Shown here piece after piece: positions 25,066-33,732 of a stretch of 64,000 bases of DNA. Numbering within the stretch: position 1 is the stretch's first letter; each line of letters starts with the position of its first letter. The stretch covers positions 1 through 64,000 of the forward strand of contig QFQQ01000004.1 in NCBI GenBank assembly GCA_003243445.1, in the 5' to 3' direction. The DNA comes from Citrobacter freundii (GTDB lineage: Bacteria > Bacteroidota > Bacteroidia > Chitinophagales > Chitinophagaceae). The translations under genes and the position numbers were made by a program. The notes under the pieces are model-generated. The model did not search any database and had not been told where the DNA came from. It worked only from the letters and a program-made list of their open reading frames with translations.

Positions 25066-27195
25066 CTATTGCATAGACCGTGTGTATGCTTTTATAAAGA
25101 TCACGCCGAGGTTTTTGTGCGGCGGAATGTAATCATCAAACCCGTCCACATTGGCGCTTTTCCGGAATTCTTTCCAGAATGGGATCCAGTTGATATCTGA
25201 ACCGGTCCTGAGTTTTTCCGTAAGCAGCTGGATAAACGGCTTGTTAATATCCCGTTTCCCGATCTGCTTCGAGGCGACGATATGCGCATCCGGCGATTTT
25301 TGCAGGATCGAATTGATCAGGTTGAAACCGCCACAGGAACCCATGAAAACGATCCGGGAAGTTGGCGCCATATAAGCGATGGTCGTATTGGCGTGATAAC
25401 TGTGGCCACGATTGATGGTCACCGTAGGCAATAAGTTTTTTTCTTTCAGATAATCACGGAGAGCAGACTGCGCCTGATCATCTTCGCCGGTCTCTTCATC
25501 AAACGGGATATTAGCGTAGATCACCACCGGCTTTTCTTTGACCGACCTGATCACGATCCACTGTTTATTGCTGCGATCGATCGTCCAGTTCGTTTTAGGG
25601 AACATTGCCTGGAAGATCCTGAAATCTGTTTTACCGTCTTCATCACCAAAAAAGAAAACCTGCACGATCACTTCACCTTTATCATTTGTAAGCGAAGAAA
25701 ACGGAACCTGATAGACCGGTGGGATGCCAAGCTCTTTGGTAAGATCAATGTTATTGGTTGAATCCGCAGACCTGAATAATTTATCGAGGATCGTATAGAT
25801 GGCCACTCCGCGCTTATTATTTTCCTGCTGATTTCTTTCAAAATTTGCCTGCACATTCCTCAGCATTTCTTTTGCACGCTCGGGCAATGTTTCTGCAATG
25901 CTGGCATAAGAATCCGCAACATCCACACCGTCTTCCAGTCCATTGGATTCCTCCAGTCTTGTCACGAACGTTTTCATCAGTTCATCTGCTTCTTTTCCAT
26001 CAGGATAGCTCGCGAGAAAATTACCGAGTGTGTTATATGCTGCCGCCTGGCTGATGAATTTCCTGTAGTGATCGTATTGCACAGACTGGAGCAATGAATC
26101 TCCCCGGTTGCCGATCTTTTTCATCATTAACGGATACACTCCATTGGTATAGCTGGATGTATAGATCAATCCGTCCGTCGATACGGCGAGATAATATAAT
26201 TCCTGCGGCGTCAATGCCTGCAGCACTTTAAAGCGGATGGCGTCGGGCCGCTCATGCAAGCCGTTGATGGTATTTACAAACACATCACTGGCTTTCTGCG
26301 TAAGCTTTGCTTCCAGCTCTGCATAAGCGGTAGCGGTATCTTTATTCCGCGCGCGCTGTACATAGTCGATCCTGGTATTTACCAATAACCTGAAATATTT
26401 CACTGAGTCTTTTTCAGCAGCATTGAGATCCGTGATCGTCAACTTTCCTTTTACAACATTATCGAGAAAAGGAAAATAGAGCTGACCACTTTTACTCCTC
26501 GACATCTGCACCACGGTTTTTATAAACGTATCATTTACGATATTACGGATGATATAACCGAGCTTATTATTGGCTTGTGCATATGTGTATAATTGCGAAG
26601 GATATTTCCGGGCCACAGTTTTGATCAGGCTATCCGCAAATGGAACATCGGGGTTTGACTTAAGCGTCTGAAAAGTCTGTTCAGGATGGAGCACACAATA
26701 TTTGAGCACGACGCCATTCGCGCTGTTCCTGTATCCGGCATTTTTTTCGAATGCGATCTTTGTACCACGGATAAAGATATTCCCCGCATCGTATGATGCG
26801 CCCAGCACGATCGGCTCGATCGAACGTTTACGGATATCTGCCCGCATGGATGGTATATACACATCTATTATTTCCTGCAATACCGCATCCGGTTGTTTGA
26901 GCGCTCTCCTTTCTGTTGCATATAGCTTCAAAAGATTCTCTACGCCACGGAGGTAACGTACTTTATCCTGTCCGCCGATCAAACTGTCCGACTCAATTTC
27001 ACATTGCAGATTATCAACAGATGACTGCGTTTCCCTGCTTCCTCCGACCGCTTTCTGTGCGGCGTCAACATAGTCATGAAAGATCTGCCTGTTCAGTGGC
27101 ACTTTACAACTTAGTGTGTCAGTCGCGGGCTGTCCCGAAAAAGCAGCAACTGAAATGAAAGTGAGTAGTAAAGAGGTGAAAAGTTTTGGAGCCAT
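25066..27195 (-). CDS. Exported protein of an unrecognised family with a clan CD-like His/Cys signature (paralogue 1)
   Basis: 709 residues from the ATG at 27195; the frame upstream to 27306 is repeat. A signal peptide (AAFS-GQ) is followed by a large, mostly helical region of unknown nature. The last 120 residues carry TVTINRGHSYHANTTIAY (H598), then SRIVFMGSCGGF (C621), then ASKQIGKRDINKPFIQLLTE. A His after a beta strand, about 23 residues before a hydrophobic strand ending in G-x-C-G-G, resembles the catalytic layout of caspase, separase and CHAT proteases, although the usual H-G is H-S here. About two thirds identical by eye to the next gene. Function inferred only; it could be an inactive scaffold. 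Confidence 0.6.
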   Translation of the reverse strand: MAPKLFTSLLLTFISVAAFSGQPATDTLSCKVPLNRQIFHDYVDAAQKAVGGSRETQSSVDNLQCEIESDSLIGGQDKVRYLRGVENLLKLYATERRALKQPDAVLQEIIDVYIPSMRADIRKRSIEPIVLGASYDAGNIFIRGTKIAFEKNAGYRNSANGVVLKYCVLHPEQTFQTLKSNPDVPFADSLIKTVARKYPSQLYTYAQANNKLGYIIRNIVNDTFIKTVVQMSRSKSGQLYFPFLDNVVKGKLTITDLNAAEKDSVKYFRLLVNTRIDYVQRARNKDTATAYAELEAKLTQKASDVFVNTINGLHERPDAIRFKVLQALTPQELYYLAVSTDGLIYTSSYTNGVYPLMMKKIGNRGDSLLQSVQYDHYRKFISQAAAYNTLGNFLASYPDGKEADELMKTFVTRLEESNGLEDGVDVADSYASIAETLPERAKEMLRNVQANFERNQQENNKRGVAIYTILDKLFRSADSTNNIDLTKELGIPPVYQVPFSSLTNDKGEVIVQVFFFGDEDGKTDFRIFQAMFPKTNWTIDRSNKQWIVIRSVKEKPVVIYANIPFDEETGEDDQAQSALRDYLKEKNLLPTVTINRGHSYHANTTIAYMAPTSRIVFMGSCGGFNLINSILQKSPDAHIVASKQIGKRDINKPFIQLLTEKLRTGSDINWIPFWKEFRKSANVDGFDDYIPPHKNLGVIFIKAYTRSMQ

Positions 27196-27234
27196 GGTGA
27201 AAGATAGCCAAAAAGAATACCAAAACCGGGGAGA

Positions 27235-27384
27235 GCGATGTTGGATGATCGATGGTCGATGGTCGAATTCGTTCAGCCAGGCATTAAAATAACAACGCCC
27301 TTCCATTAATTGAAAGAGCGTGATTATATAAAAAGTATTTTAAATTAACAGGAATTCGACCATCGAACATCGATCATCGAATAT
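27235..27384. repeat. Inverted repeat, GATGGTC heptamer family, between paralogues
   Basis: Left arm 27235-27272 and right arm 27349-27384 (CGACCATCGAACATCGATC). It encloses the terminator of the downstream-numbered gene and separates the two tandem paralogues. Confidence 0.8.
27295..27321 (-). terminator. Terminator of paralogue 2
   Basis: Minus strand ACGCTCTTTC pairs with GGAAGGGCGT (two wobble pairs), loop AATTAAT, followed by TGTTATTTT. It lies in the loop of the surrounding inverted repeat. Confidence 0.65.
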
Positions 27385-27392
27385 CTCTTTCT

Positions 27393-29606
27393 CTATCCGT
27401 CCGACTCCTCATCCCCCATCGATTTCTTATACGCTTTAATAAAGATCGCGCCCAGGTTTTTGAATGGTGGAATATAATCCTCAAAACCTTCGACGGTGGC
27501 TTTGGATTTGAATTCTTTCCAGAAAGGGATCCAGTCGATACCATTTCCGTTGCGCAGCTTTTCGGTGAGCAACTGGAAGAATGGTTTGTTAATGGCAGTT
27601 TTGCCTATTTGTTTGGATGCGATGATATGCGCATCTTCAGACTTATGCAGGATGGAATCGATCAGGTGGAAGCCGCCGCAGGAACCCATGAAGACGATCC
27701 TGGAAGATGGCGCCATATAAGAGATCGTTGAGTTGGCAAAATAACTATGGCCGCGGTGAATGGTCACTGTTGGATGCAGATCGTTTTTCTGCAGATACTC
27801 ATCCAATGCCTGTTGGGCTTTGTCATCTTCGCCGGTTTCTTCTGGCAAAGGTTTGTTGGCGTAGATCACAACGGGACTGCCTTTTACAGATTTGATAGTG
27901 ATCCATTGTGGGTTGCTGCGATCGATACTCCAGTTACCGCCGCCGAACATATTCTGAAAACCGTTAAAGATCCCCTGGCCATCTTTATCACCATAAAAGA
28001 AGACCTGCGCGATCACTTCACCTTTCTGATTGGTAAGCGAAGAGAAGGGTACATTGTATACCGGTGGAATACCGAGCTCTTTTGTAAGATCTATATTCTT
28101 GGATGAATCGGCAGAGAGAAATAGTTTATTCAGGATATTATAGATCACAATCCCTTTCTTGTTGTTCTCATCAAGATTGCGCTGATAATTTTCCTGTACA
28201 AGCAACAGCACGTCCGCTGCAAGTTTTTTATTCGTTTCGATGATGCTGGCGTAAGAATCGGCAACATCCACACCATCTTCGAGGCCTTGTGCTTTTTCCA
28301 ATCCGCCGACGAAAGCTTTCATCAGATCGGCAGCATCTTCATGCCTGGGGAAGGTGGAAAGGAAATTACCCAGTGTATTGTATGCGGCAGCCTGGCTGAT
28401 GAATTTGCGGTAGTGATCGAAATTCAATCTTAACAACAATGAATCGCCCCGGTTGTTGATCTTCTTCATCATCAGTGGATACACACCCGCAGTGTAGCTG
28501 GAAGTGTAGATCAATCCATCGGATAATACGGCGAGATAATAAAGCTCTTCAGCGGTAAGCGTTTGAAGGCAACGGAAACGCACGGCATCATTCTCTGTAT
28601 GAAGGCCATTGATCGTTGTTACAAATACATCTTTTGCTTTTTTCTCCAGCTTCAGCGTAAGTTCTTTGAATGCAATAGCGGTATCTTTATTGATGGCACG
28701 CTGCATATAATCCATCTGCGTTTTTACCAGTAAGCGGTAATACTGGATTGAATCTTTTTCAGCGGCATCAAGTTCTTCAAACGAAAGTTTTCCCTTTACA
28801 ATATTGTCAAGAAAAGGAAAATACTGTTGCCCGCTCTTGCTTCTGGCCATGCGGGTAACAGCCTTTACAAACTCGTCATCTTTTATATTTCTGATGATGT
28901 TTCCAAGTTTATTGCTTGCCTGCGAATAAGTATACAATTGCGCCGGATACCGTTTTGCAACAGCTTTTACAAGACTGTCTGCAAAAGGAACGTCCGGATT
29001 ATCTTTCAGGGTGATGAAAGTGGAAGACGGATGTGATGTGCAATATTTAAGGATCAGCAGATTTTTTGAAGGCTGATAACCTTTATTGGCATTGAAAATA
29101 TTTGCGGCAAGCAGGGCATGACCGGCATCGTATGGCACAGCGTAAACAGTGTTCTCGATACTGTTGCCGGCGAGATCTTCCGCTACGCATTCTTTATAAG
29201 CTCCGATGATCTGTGGCAGATGCAGTATGTTCACTTTTTTTGAACGCCAGTTGTTCTTTACATATCTCAGTATGTTTGACATGCCGGTGAGATAGTTCAC
29301 TTTCAACCGGTGGTCGAGTGTGGAATCCGTTTCGATCTGGTATTGAAACTCGTCGACGGTCTTTCCGATCGCCTGGGTAAGCAAAAGGCTGATCTCTTCA
29401 TTTCCCGGATAAACGAACTGAGCGTCTGCTTTGCCATCGGCGGAAAGCAGTTCCTTTTGTTCTTTATCGATATAGTCGTGGAAAAGTTCGCGGTTTTTTG
29501 GAGGCTTGACCGTAATTGCGCTGGTCACATCAAACTGGGCCGATAACCCGGTCGAAAAAGCCAGGCAGGCAGTCCATAAAACAAGGTATTTCGTTATCGA
29601 AGTCAT
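27393..29606 (-). CDS. Exported protein of an unrecognised family with a clan CD-like His/Cys signature (paralogue 2)
   Basis: 737 residues with a clean signal peptide (CLAFSTGLSA-Q). Collinear with paralogue 1 throughout; shared blocks include SNPDVPFADSL-like DNPDVPFADSLVKAVAKRYP, HYRKFISQAAAYNTLGNFL, GLEDGVDVADSYASI and NIDLTKELGIPPVYNVPFSS. The C-terminal signature is HRGHSYFANSTISY (H620) and RIVFMGSCGGFHLIDSIL (C643). The His before R-G is Asn in paralogue 1, so the conserved candidate is the GH histidine. Candidate promoter at 29620-29627. It is separated from paralogue 1 by a repeat and terminator, so the pair are separate units from a tandem duplication. No known domain is recognised with confidence. 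Confidence 0.6.
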   Translation of the reverse strand: MTSITKYLVLWTACLAFSTGLSAQFDVTSAITVKPPKNRELFHDYIDKEQKELLSADGKADAQFVYPGNEEISLLLTQAIGKTVDEFQYQIETDSTLDHRLKVNYLTGMSNILRYVKNNWRSKKVNILHLPQIIGAYKECVAEDLAGNSIENTVYAVPYDAGHALLAANIFNANKGYQPSKNLLILKYCTSHPSSTFITLKDNPDVPFADSLVKAVAKRYPAQLYTYSQASNKLGNIIRNIKDDEFVKAVTRMARSKSGQQYFPFLDNIVKGKLSFEELDAAEKDSIQYYRLLVKTQMDYMQRAINKDTAIAFKELTLKLEKKAKDVFVTTINGLHTENDAVRFRCLQTLTAEELYYLAVLSDGLIYTSSYTAGVYPLMMKKINNRGDSLLLRLNFDHYRKFISQAAAYNTLGNFLSTFPRHEDAADLMKAFVGGLEKAQGLEDGVDVADSYASIIETNKKLAADVLLLVQENYQRNLDENNKKGIVIYNILNKLFLSADSSKNIDLTKELGIPPVYNVPFSSLTNQKGEVIAQVFFYGDKDGQGIFNGFQNMFGGGNWSIDRSNPQWITIKSVKGSPVVIYANKPLPEETGEDDKAQQALDEYLQKNDLHPTVTIHRGHSYFANSTISYMAPSSRIVFMGSCGGFHLIDSILHKSEDAHIIASKQIGKTAINKPFFQLLTEKLRNGNGIDWIPFWKEFKSKATVEGFEDYIPPFKNLGAIFIKAYKKSMGDEESDG

Positions 29607-29619
29607 AAGGATAGATGTG

Positions 29620-29627
29620 CAAAGTTA
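29620..29627 (-). promoter_or_regulatory. Candidate -7 element of paralogue 2
   Basis: TAACTTTG (minus strand) fits TAnnTTTG, 13 nt before the ATG. No TTG at the -33 position. Confidence 0.4.
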
Positions 29628-29710
29628 ACGACCAGTCCTGACATTCGCCAGAAACTGTTTATCATGGATTTAAGACAGGATTTTCGTTTAGACGGTTGGC
29701 CGTGTGAAAA

Positions 29711-29791
29711 ACGATGTTCGATGTCCGATGGTCGATGGTCAGTCTCAATATGACTCTGTCTTCGACCATCGAACATCGACCATCGGATATT
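29711..29791. repeat. Inverted repeat, GATGTTC/GATGGTC heptamer family
   Basis: Left arm 29711-29741 and right arm 29760-29791, loop about 18 nt, in the gap between divergent genes. Confidence 0.8.
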
Positions 29792-29886
29792 TGATATAAC
29801 TCGTTGAAAAGCTGAGTCTCATGTTAAGTTATCATTAAGTCTGTATGAACAAGAATCCCGGGTTTTCTCTCCAGATAAAATCCCAG

Positions 29887-29894
29887 TAGCTTTG
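29887..29894 (+). promoter_or_regulatory. Candidate -7 element of the response regulator
   Basis: TAGCTTTG fits TAnnTTTG and lies 17 nt before the ATG. The -33 region (GGTTTTC) is a partial match. Confidence 0.4.
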
Positions 29895-29911
29895 CGGAAA
29901 CTTTCAATGGC

Positions 29912-30589
29912 ATGGAAAATAAGGCTAGAAAAGTGTTGATCGCCGATGATGAGCCGGATATATTAGAGATCCTGAAATACAATCTGACCGGCGAAGGATA
30001 CGAGGTTGTGACGGCCAAGGATGGTGATGAGGCCCTCGAAAAAGCCCGTCGCACGCAACCTGACCTGATCGTACTGGACGTTATGATGCCGAGGAAGACC
30101 GGCGTCGAAGTCTGTCAGATCCTTCGTACCCAGGCAGCGTTCAAAGATACCCTGATCATTTTCCTGACCGCCGTGAATGATGACGGCAGCCAGATCCGCG
30201 GCCTTGAAACCGGTGCTGATGATTATGTAAGCAAACCGGTGAGCCCAAAGGTTTTTCTCAGCCGTGTTAACGCACTGTTCCGCAGGCTCAACAAGGCTGA
30301 AGTGAAAACGCTGGAGATGGAAAATATCAAAATCGATCCCGAGCGTTTTATGGTGCAGGTTGATGGCAATGACATCGTGCTGGCAAAAAAAGAATTTGAA
30401 TTGCTTTACCTGCTTGCGCAAAAACCAGGAAGAGTGTTTCTCCGGAATGAGATCCTGAATCAGGTTTGGGGAAACGATGTGATCGTGGGGGACCGTACGA
30501 TAGATGTGCATATCCGTAAGATCCGTCAGAAACTGGGTATCGACTGCGTAACGACAGTGAAAGGCGTTGGCTATAAATTCGAGCTGTAG
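29912..30589 (+). CDS. OmpR/PhoB-family response regulator
   Basis: 225 residues. The receiver domain (1-120) has the acidic pair D12-D13, phosphoacceptor D56 (IVLDVMMP) and the conserved lysine in YVSKPVSP. The C-terminal winged helix (about 130-225) shows LAKKEFELLYLLAQKPGRVF and GDRTIDVHIRKIRQKLG, typical of OmpR/PhoB. It is followed, after a repeat-filled gap of 283 nt, by a histidine kinase on the same strand that is very probably its partner. A PhoB/PhoR-type role is possible given the phosphate-transport genes 12 kb away, but this is not shown by linkage. Confidence 0.9.
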   Translation: MENKARKVLIADDEPDILEILKYNLTGEGYEVVTAKDGDEALEKARRTQPDLIVLDVMMPRKTGVEVCQILRTQAAFKDTLIIFLTAVNDDGSQIRGLETGADDYVSKPVSPKVFLSRVNALFRRLNKAEVKTLEMENIKIDPERFMVQVDGNDIVLAKKEFELLYLLAQKPGRVFLRNEILNQVWGNDVIVGDRTIDVHIRKIRQKLGIDCVTTVKGVGYKFEL

Positions 30590-30816
30590 TTTAACCCAAC
30601 TTGCCAGCTAAAGTATTATAGTAGCCCGATGGCCGATGGCCGATGACCGATGACTGTTGGCCGACTTAAGCCATAGAAGGTACATAACCCGGTAATAGAG
30701 CCATGAAACGGTCGATAAGATGAAGGACCTTCGACCAAAAGAGAGGAAATCGGCCATCAGCCATCCATCATCGGCCATCGAACTGCTTTGAGGTTATAAT
30801 TGGCAAGTTGGGTTAA
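30590..30816. repeat. Nested inverted repeat between response regulator and kinase
   Basis: Outer arms TTTAACCCAACTTGCCA (30590-30606) and GGCAAGTTGGGTTAA (30802-30816). Inner arms of GATGGCC heptamers at 30626-30664 and 30749-30782. It occupies nearly the whole 283-nt gap of a two-component operon. The outer-arm sequence recurs at about 52-66. Confidence 0.75.
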
Positions 30817-30872
30817 TCAATCCCCACGGCTTTCGAAGTAATGACATCGTAACAATCCCGTAACTTCAGCAA

Positions 30873-31922
30873 ATGTTCTCACTCAAAAATATCTCTCCGC
30901 GTCAGCTTTCATTTCTTACGGCGCTGGGGCTCGCGGCACCGATCAGCCTGCTGGTATTTATTATCGAAAAAAGATGGCAACCTGTACTGATCTCATTCCT
31001 GGTGATACTGGCAGGTGGTTATTTTTTGATCAATCTTGTACTGGAACGTTTTATTTACAGGAAGATCAAACTCATTTATAAATTTATCTACCAGACAAAA
31101 GCGACCAAACGCGAAGAGACCTACTATAAATACATCCTTCCTAAAAAAAGTATTGATGAAGTAAGAGAAGATGTGGAAGCCTGGGCGACTGAAAACAAAC
31201 AGGAGATCGAGTTATTAAGAGCGAATGAGCAATTCAGAAAAGAGTTCCTGCAAAATCTTTCCCACGAATTCAAGACACCCGTGTTTGCTATCCAGGGTTA
31301 TGTAGATACCTTGCTGTCAGGTGCACTGGAGAATCCTGCCGTCAACCGCAAATTCCTGGAAAAGACTTCCACGAATGTTGAGCGGCTGACCAACCTGCTG
31401 AATGATCTTGATGAGATCTCAAGACTGGAAAGAGGTGAGTTGAACCTGATCAAACAAAACTTCGTGATCCAGGACCTGGTAAAAGAAACTTTTGAGAGCA
31501 TTTCCATTATGGCGGAGCCGAAGAATATCCGCTGCAGCATAAAGAAAGGTTGTGAATCTCCATTGACGGTATTTGCTGATAAAGAAAAGATCAGGCAGGT
31601 GCTGGTGAACCTCGTTGAAAACTCGATCAAATACGGAAAGCAAAACGGAACGATCACCGCAAGCATGTATAACACCGATGGAAAGCATATTCTCGTTGAG
31701 GTACGTGATGATGGTATCGGCATTCCGGAGCGACATTTACCCCGCATATTCGAACGCTTTTACCGCACGGATGAAGGCCGTAGTCTTGACGTAACTGGCA
31801 GTGGTCTTGGCCTGGCCATCTGCAAACATATTATTGAAGCGCATGGGCAAACCATCCATGTCCGCAGCCGTGAAGATGTGGGCACTTCTATAGGATTTAC
31901 ACTTGATACAAAAAAGGACTGA
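30873..31922 (+). CDS. Sensor histidine kinase (PhoR-like)
   Basis: 349 residues. Two adjacent N-terminal membrane helices (about 14-32 and 37-57) leave almost no periplasmic domain. A linker leads to the dimerisation H-box FLQNLSHEFKTPVFAI, with phospho-acceptor H131. The ATPase domain has N-box LVNLVENSIKYG, G1 VRDDGIGIP, the F-box and G2 GSGLGLAI. It autophosphorylates and passes the phosphate to the adjacent OmpR-type regulator. With no sensory ectodomain, it probably senses through the membrane or a partner protein, as PhoR does through PstSCAB/PhoU; that analogy is inference. Confidence 0.9.
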   Translation: MFSLKNISPRQLSFLTALGLAAPISLLVFIIEKRWQPVLISFLVILAGGYFLINLVLERFIYRKIKLIYKFIYQTKATKREETYYKYILPKKSIDEVREDVEAWATENKQEIELLRANEQFRKEFLQNLSHEFKTPVFAIQGYVDTLLSGALENPAVNRKFLEKTSTNVERLTNLLNDLDEISRLERGELNLIKQNFVIQDLVKETFESISIMAEPKNIRCSIKKGCESPLTVFADKEKIRQVLVNLVENSIKYGKQNGTITASMYNTDGKHILVEVRDDGIGIPERHLPRIFERFYRTDEGRSLDVTGSGLGLAICKHIIEAHGQTIHVRSREDVGTSIGFTLDTKKD

Positions 31923-31975
31923 TCCGGCTAAGGCATTGTCTTAATTTTGCTGCTTTCACCGCAGCAATTCAGGTA

Positions 31976-32503
31976 ATGAACAAATACTTTATTATTCCCG
32001 GTCTGGGAAATTCAGGTCCGCAACACTGGCAGACATATTTTGAAAGAACACTTCCGGATTGTGTAAGGATAGAGCAGGCGGAATGGGATGCGCCTTCCTG
32101 TGCAGCGTGGATCAGTACGATCGATGCTGCGTTGGAGGGATATGATCTCTCTACTGTAATATTGATCGGGCACAGCCTGGGCTGCGCCACAGTTGCGCAC
32201 TGGTATAAGCAATATAACAAAAAGATCAAAGGGGCGATGCTGGTCGCGCCGAGTGATCTTGAAGCTCCGGGGTATACCTTTCCCGTAACAGGCTTTGATC
32301 CGATACCGCTGGAGACATTGCCATTTAAAACGATTGTTGTGGCGAGTACGAATGATCACTGGATCACTATTGAACGGGCAGAATTTTTTGCCGATCGCTG
32401 GGGTAGTAAACTGGTGAACCTCGGGAATGCGGGACATATCAATGCTGCATCCGGATATGGTGATTGGGAGGAAGGTATTGAATTGTTAAAGCGATTGGGA
32501 TGA
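31976..32503 (+). CDS. RBBP9/YdeN-type serine hydrolase
   Basis: 175 residues, the size of this compact alpha/beta hydrolase family. It opens with the family phrase IIPGLGNSGPQHWQTYFE. The nucleophile is S67 in IGHSLGCATVAHW, the acid is the Asp in ASTNDHWITIERAE, and the catalytic His is in LGNAGHINAASGYGDW. Cytosolic, natural substrate unknown. A TAATTTTG box at 31942-31949 may be its promoter, 26 nt before the ATG. It lies 53 nt after the kinase gene. Confidence 0.88.
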   Translation: MNKYFIIPGLGNSGPQHWQTYFERTLPDCVRIEQAEWDAPSCAAWISTIDAALEGYDLSTVILIGHSLGCATVAHWYKQYNKKIKGAMLVAPSDLEAPGYTFPVTGFDPIPLETLPFKTIVVASTNDHWITIERAEFFADRWGSKLVNLGNAGHINAASGYGDWEEGIELLKRLG

Positions 32504-32632
32504 GGGTTTTGGTGTCCGGAAAACCCGTGGATTGTGCGGTCTTCATCCACCATTAAATTTCAATGTGTTTAAACTCCGCTGAAAATATTCAATATGCAGC
32601 TGGCTAATTCAGACCAAACGGGAGTTCTCTTT

Positions 32633-32688
32633 TACCGCCTTCCATCCTTACCGGTAAAAATTAAACCGGTAAGGATGGAAGGACGGTA
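32633..32688. terminator. Long perfect hairpin, bidirectional in form
   Basis: TACCGCCTTCCATCCTTACC..GGT (32633-32655) pairs with its complement (32665-32688), stem about 23 bp with one mismatch, AT-rich loop. It lies in the 330-nt gap after the RBBP9-type gene. There is no U-tract. Its arms are not heptamer repeats, unlike most palindromes here. The rest of the gap shows nothing else I can name. Confidence 0.55.
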
Positions 32689-32833
32689 AGAAGGTCTGAA
32701 AAGAAAGTTTCCGTTGAAGAGTGCTGCAATTTAAAAAGATAAGATCACAGGGCTGATGTCAATCAGGATAAGAGAGGCTGAGCACCTCTAAATCTCACTC
32801 TTGCTGCAACTCCGTTTGTGATTATCTTCAATC

Positions 32834-33730
32834 ATGCATTCAACTACGATCCTTGAATTTCCTTCCAATCTTGGCCTCAAAGAACCCTCTCCCGGTCATG
32901 AGCCGGGTGTAAGAAAACTTCCGCCCTGGCTTGCGCAACATGGCTTTCATACCAGGCTCAATCCAGCTTCAGTCATCCGGCTTGAACCTCCGCCTTATTC
33001 TACAAAGCTGGATAACGAAAGCGGCGTCCGGAACGCAACGGAGATCATTAATTATGCAAAACAACAGGCATCGCTATTAGAAAAAGTAATGCGGTCCGGT
33101 TCGTTTCCGCTGGTCATCGGTGGCGATTGCAGCATCCTGATCGGAAATGCACTGGCTTTAAAAAAGACCGGCAAATACGCACTTTTCTTCCTGGATGGTC
33201 ATCATGATTTTATGTTGCCGGCACTTTCACAAACAGGCGGGGCTGCTGGTATGGACACGGCTATCGTCACAGGTCATGGTCATGAAAAGCTGACCAATAT
33301 AGATGGATTCAAACCCTATTTTAAGGAAGAGAATGTCTGGTGTGTCGGCAACCGTGAATACTATCCGCCCTATGTCGAATCGATCCTTCAGTCTTCCATT
33401 CATTATATCGACCTCGGGGAGTTAAGACGACAGGGAACAAAGCAGTGTGCGGAAAGCTTTCTCAACATGGTGGAGGAGAAACAACTTGATGGATTCTGGA
33501 TACATATCGATGCGGACGTGCTTGATGACGAGCTGATGCCTGCTGTTGACAGCAGAACTCCCGGAGGTATCACTTACGAGGAACTTGATGATCTATTACA
33601 ACCGCTTTTACGGTCAGTCAAAGCTGGCGGACTGGGGATAACCATCATCGATCCGGAGCTTGATCCCGATGGAAAATATACCACTCAATTTGTTGAGCGC
33701 TTCTGCAAAACGTTTAATGCTTCGCGATGA
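32834..33730 (+). CDS. Arginase/agmatinase-fold ureohydrolase
   Basis: 298 residues. The manganese-binding signatures of the ureohydrolase fold are present: IGGDCSILIG (in place of GGDHS), FLDGHHDFM (DxHxD) and HIDADVLDDELMP (DxDxxD), followed by the family phrase SRTPGGITYEEL. The GGDCS variant is common in arginase-like proteins outside the classical arginases. It would hydrolyse a guanidino compound to urea or formamide. The exact substrate (arginine, agmatine, formimidoglutamate or another) cannot be chosen from sequence and no linked pathway gene helps. Convergent with the next gene, 2 nt apart. Confidence 0.85.
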   Translation: MHSTTILEFPSNLGLKEPSPGHEPGVRKLPPWLAQHGFHTRLNPASVIRLEPPPYSTKLDNESGVRNATEIINYAKQQASLLEKVMRSGSFPLVIGGDCSILIGNALALKKTGKYALFFLDGHHDFMLPALSQTGGAAGMDTAIVTGHGHEKLTNIDGFKPYFKEENVWCVGNREYYPPYVESILQSSIHYIDLGELRRQGTKQCAESFLNMVEEKQLDGFWIHIDADVLDDELMPAVDSRTPGGITYEELDDLLQPLLRSVKAGGLGITIIDPELDPDGKYTTQFVERFCKTFNASR

Positions 33731-33732
33731 AC

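Noticed and set aside
25066..29606. CHAT-domain immunity or CRISPR-associated protease system
   Set aside because: The proteins have signal peptides and lack neighbours of defence systems (no TPR-effector pair, no cas, no NACHT). A secreted protease-like pair is the more careful reading.
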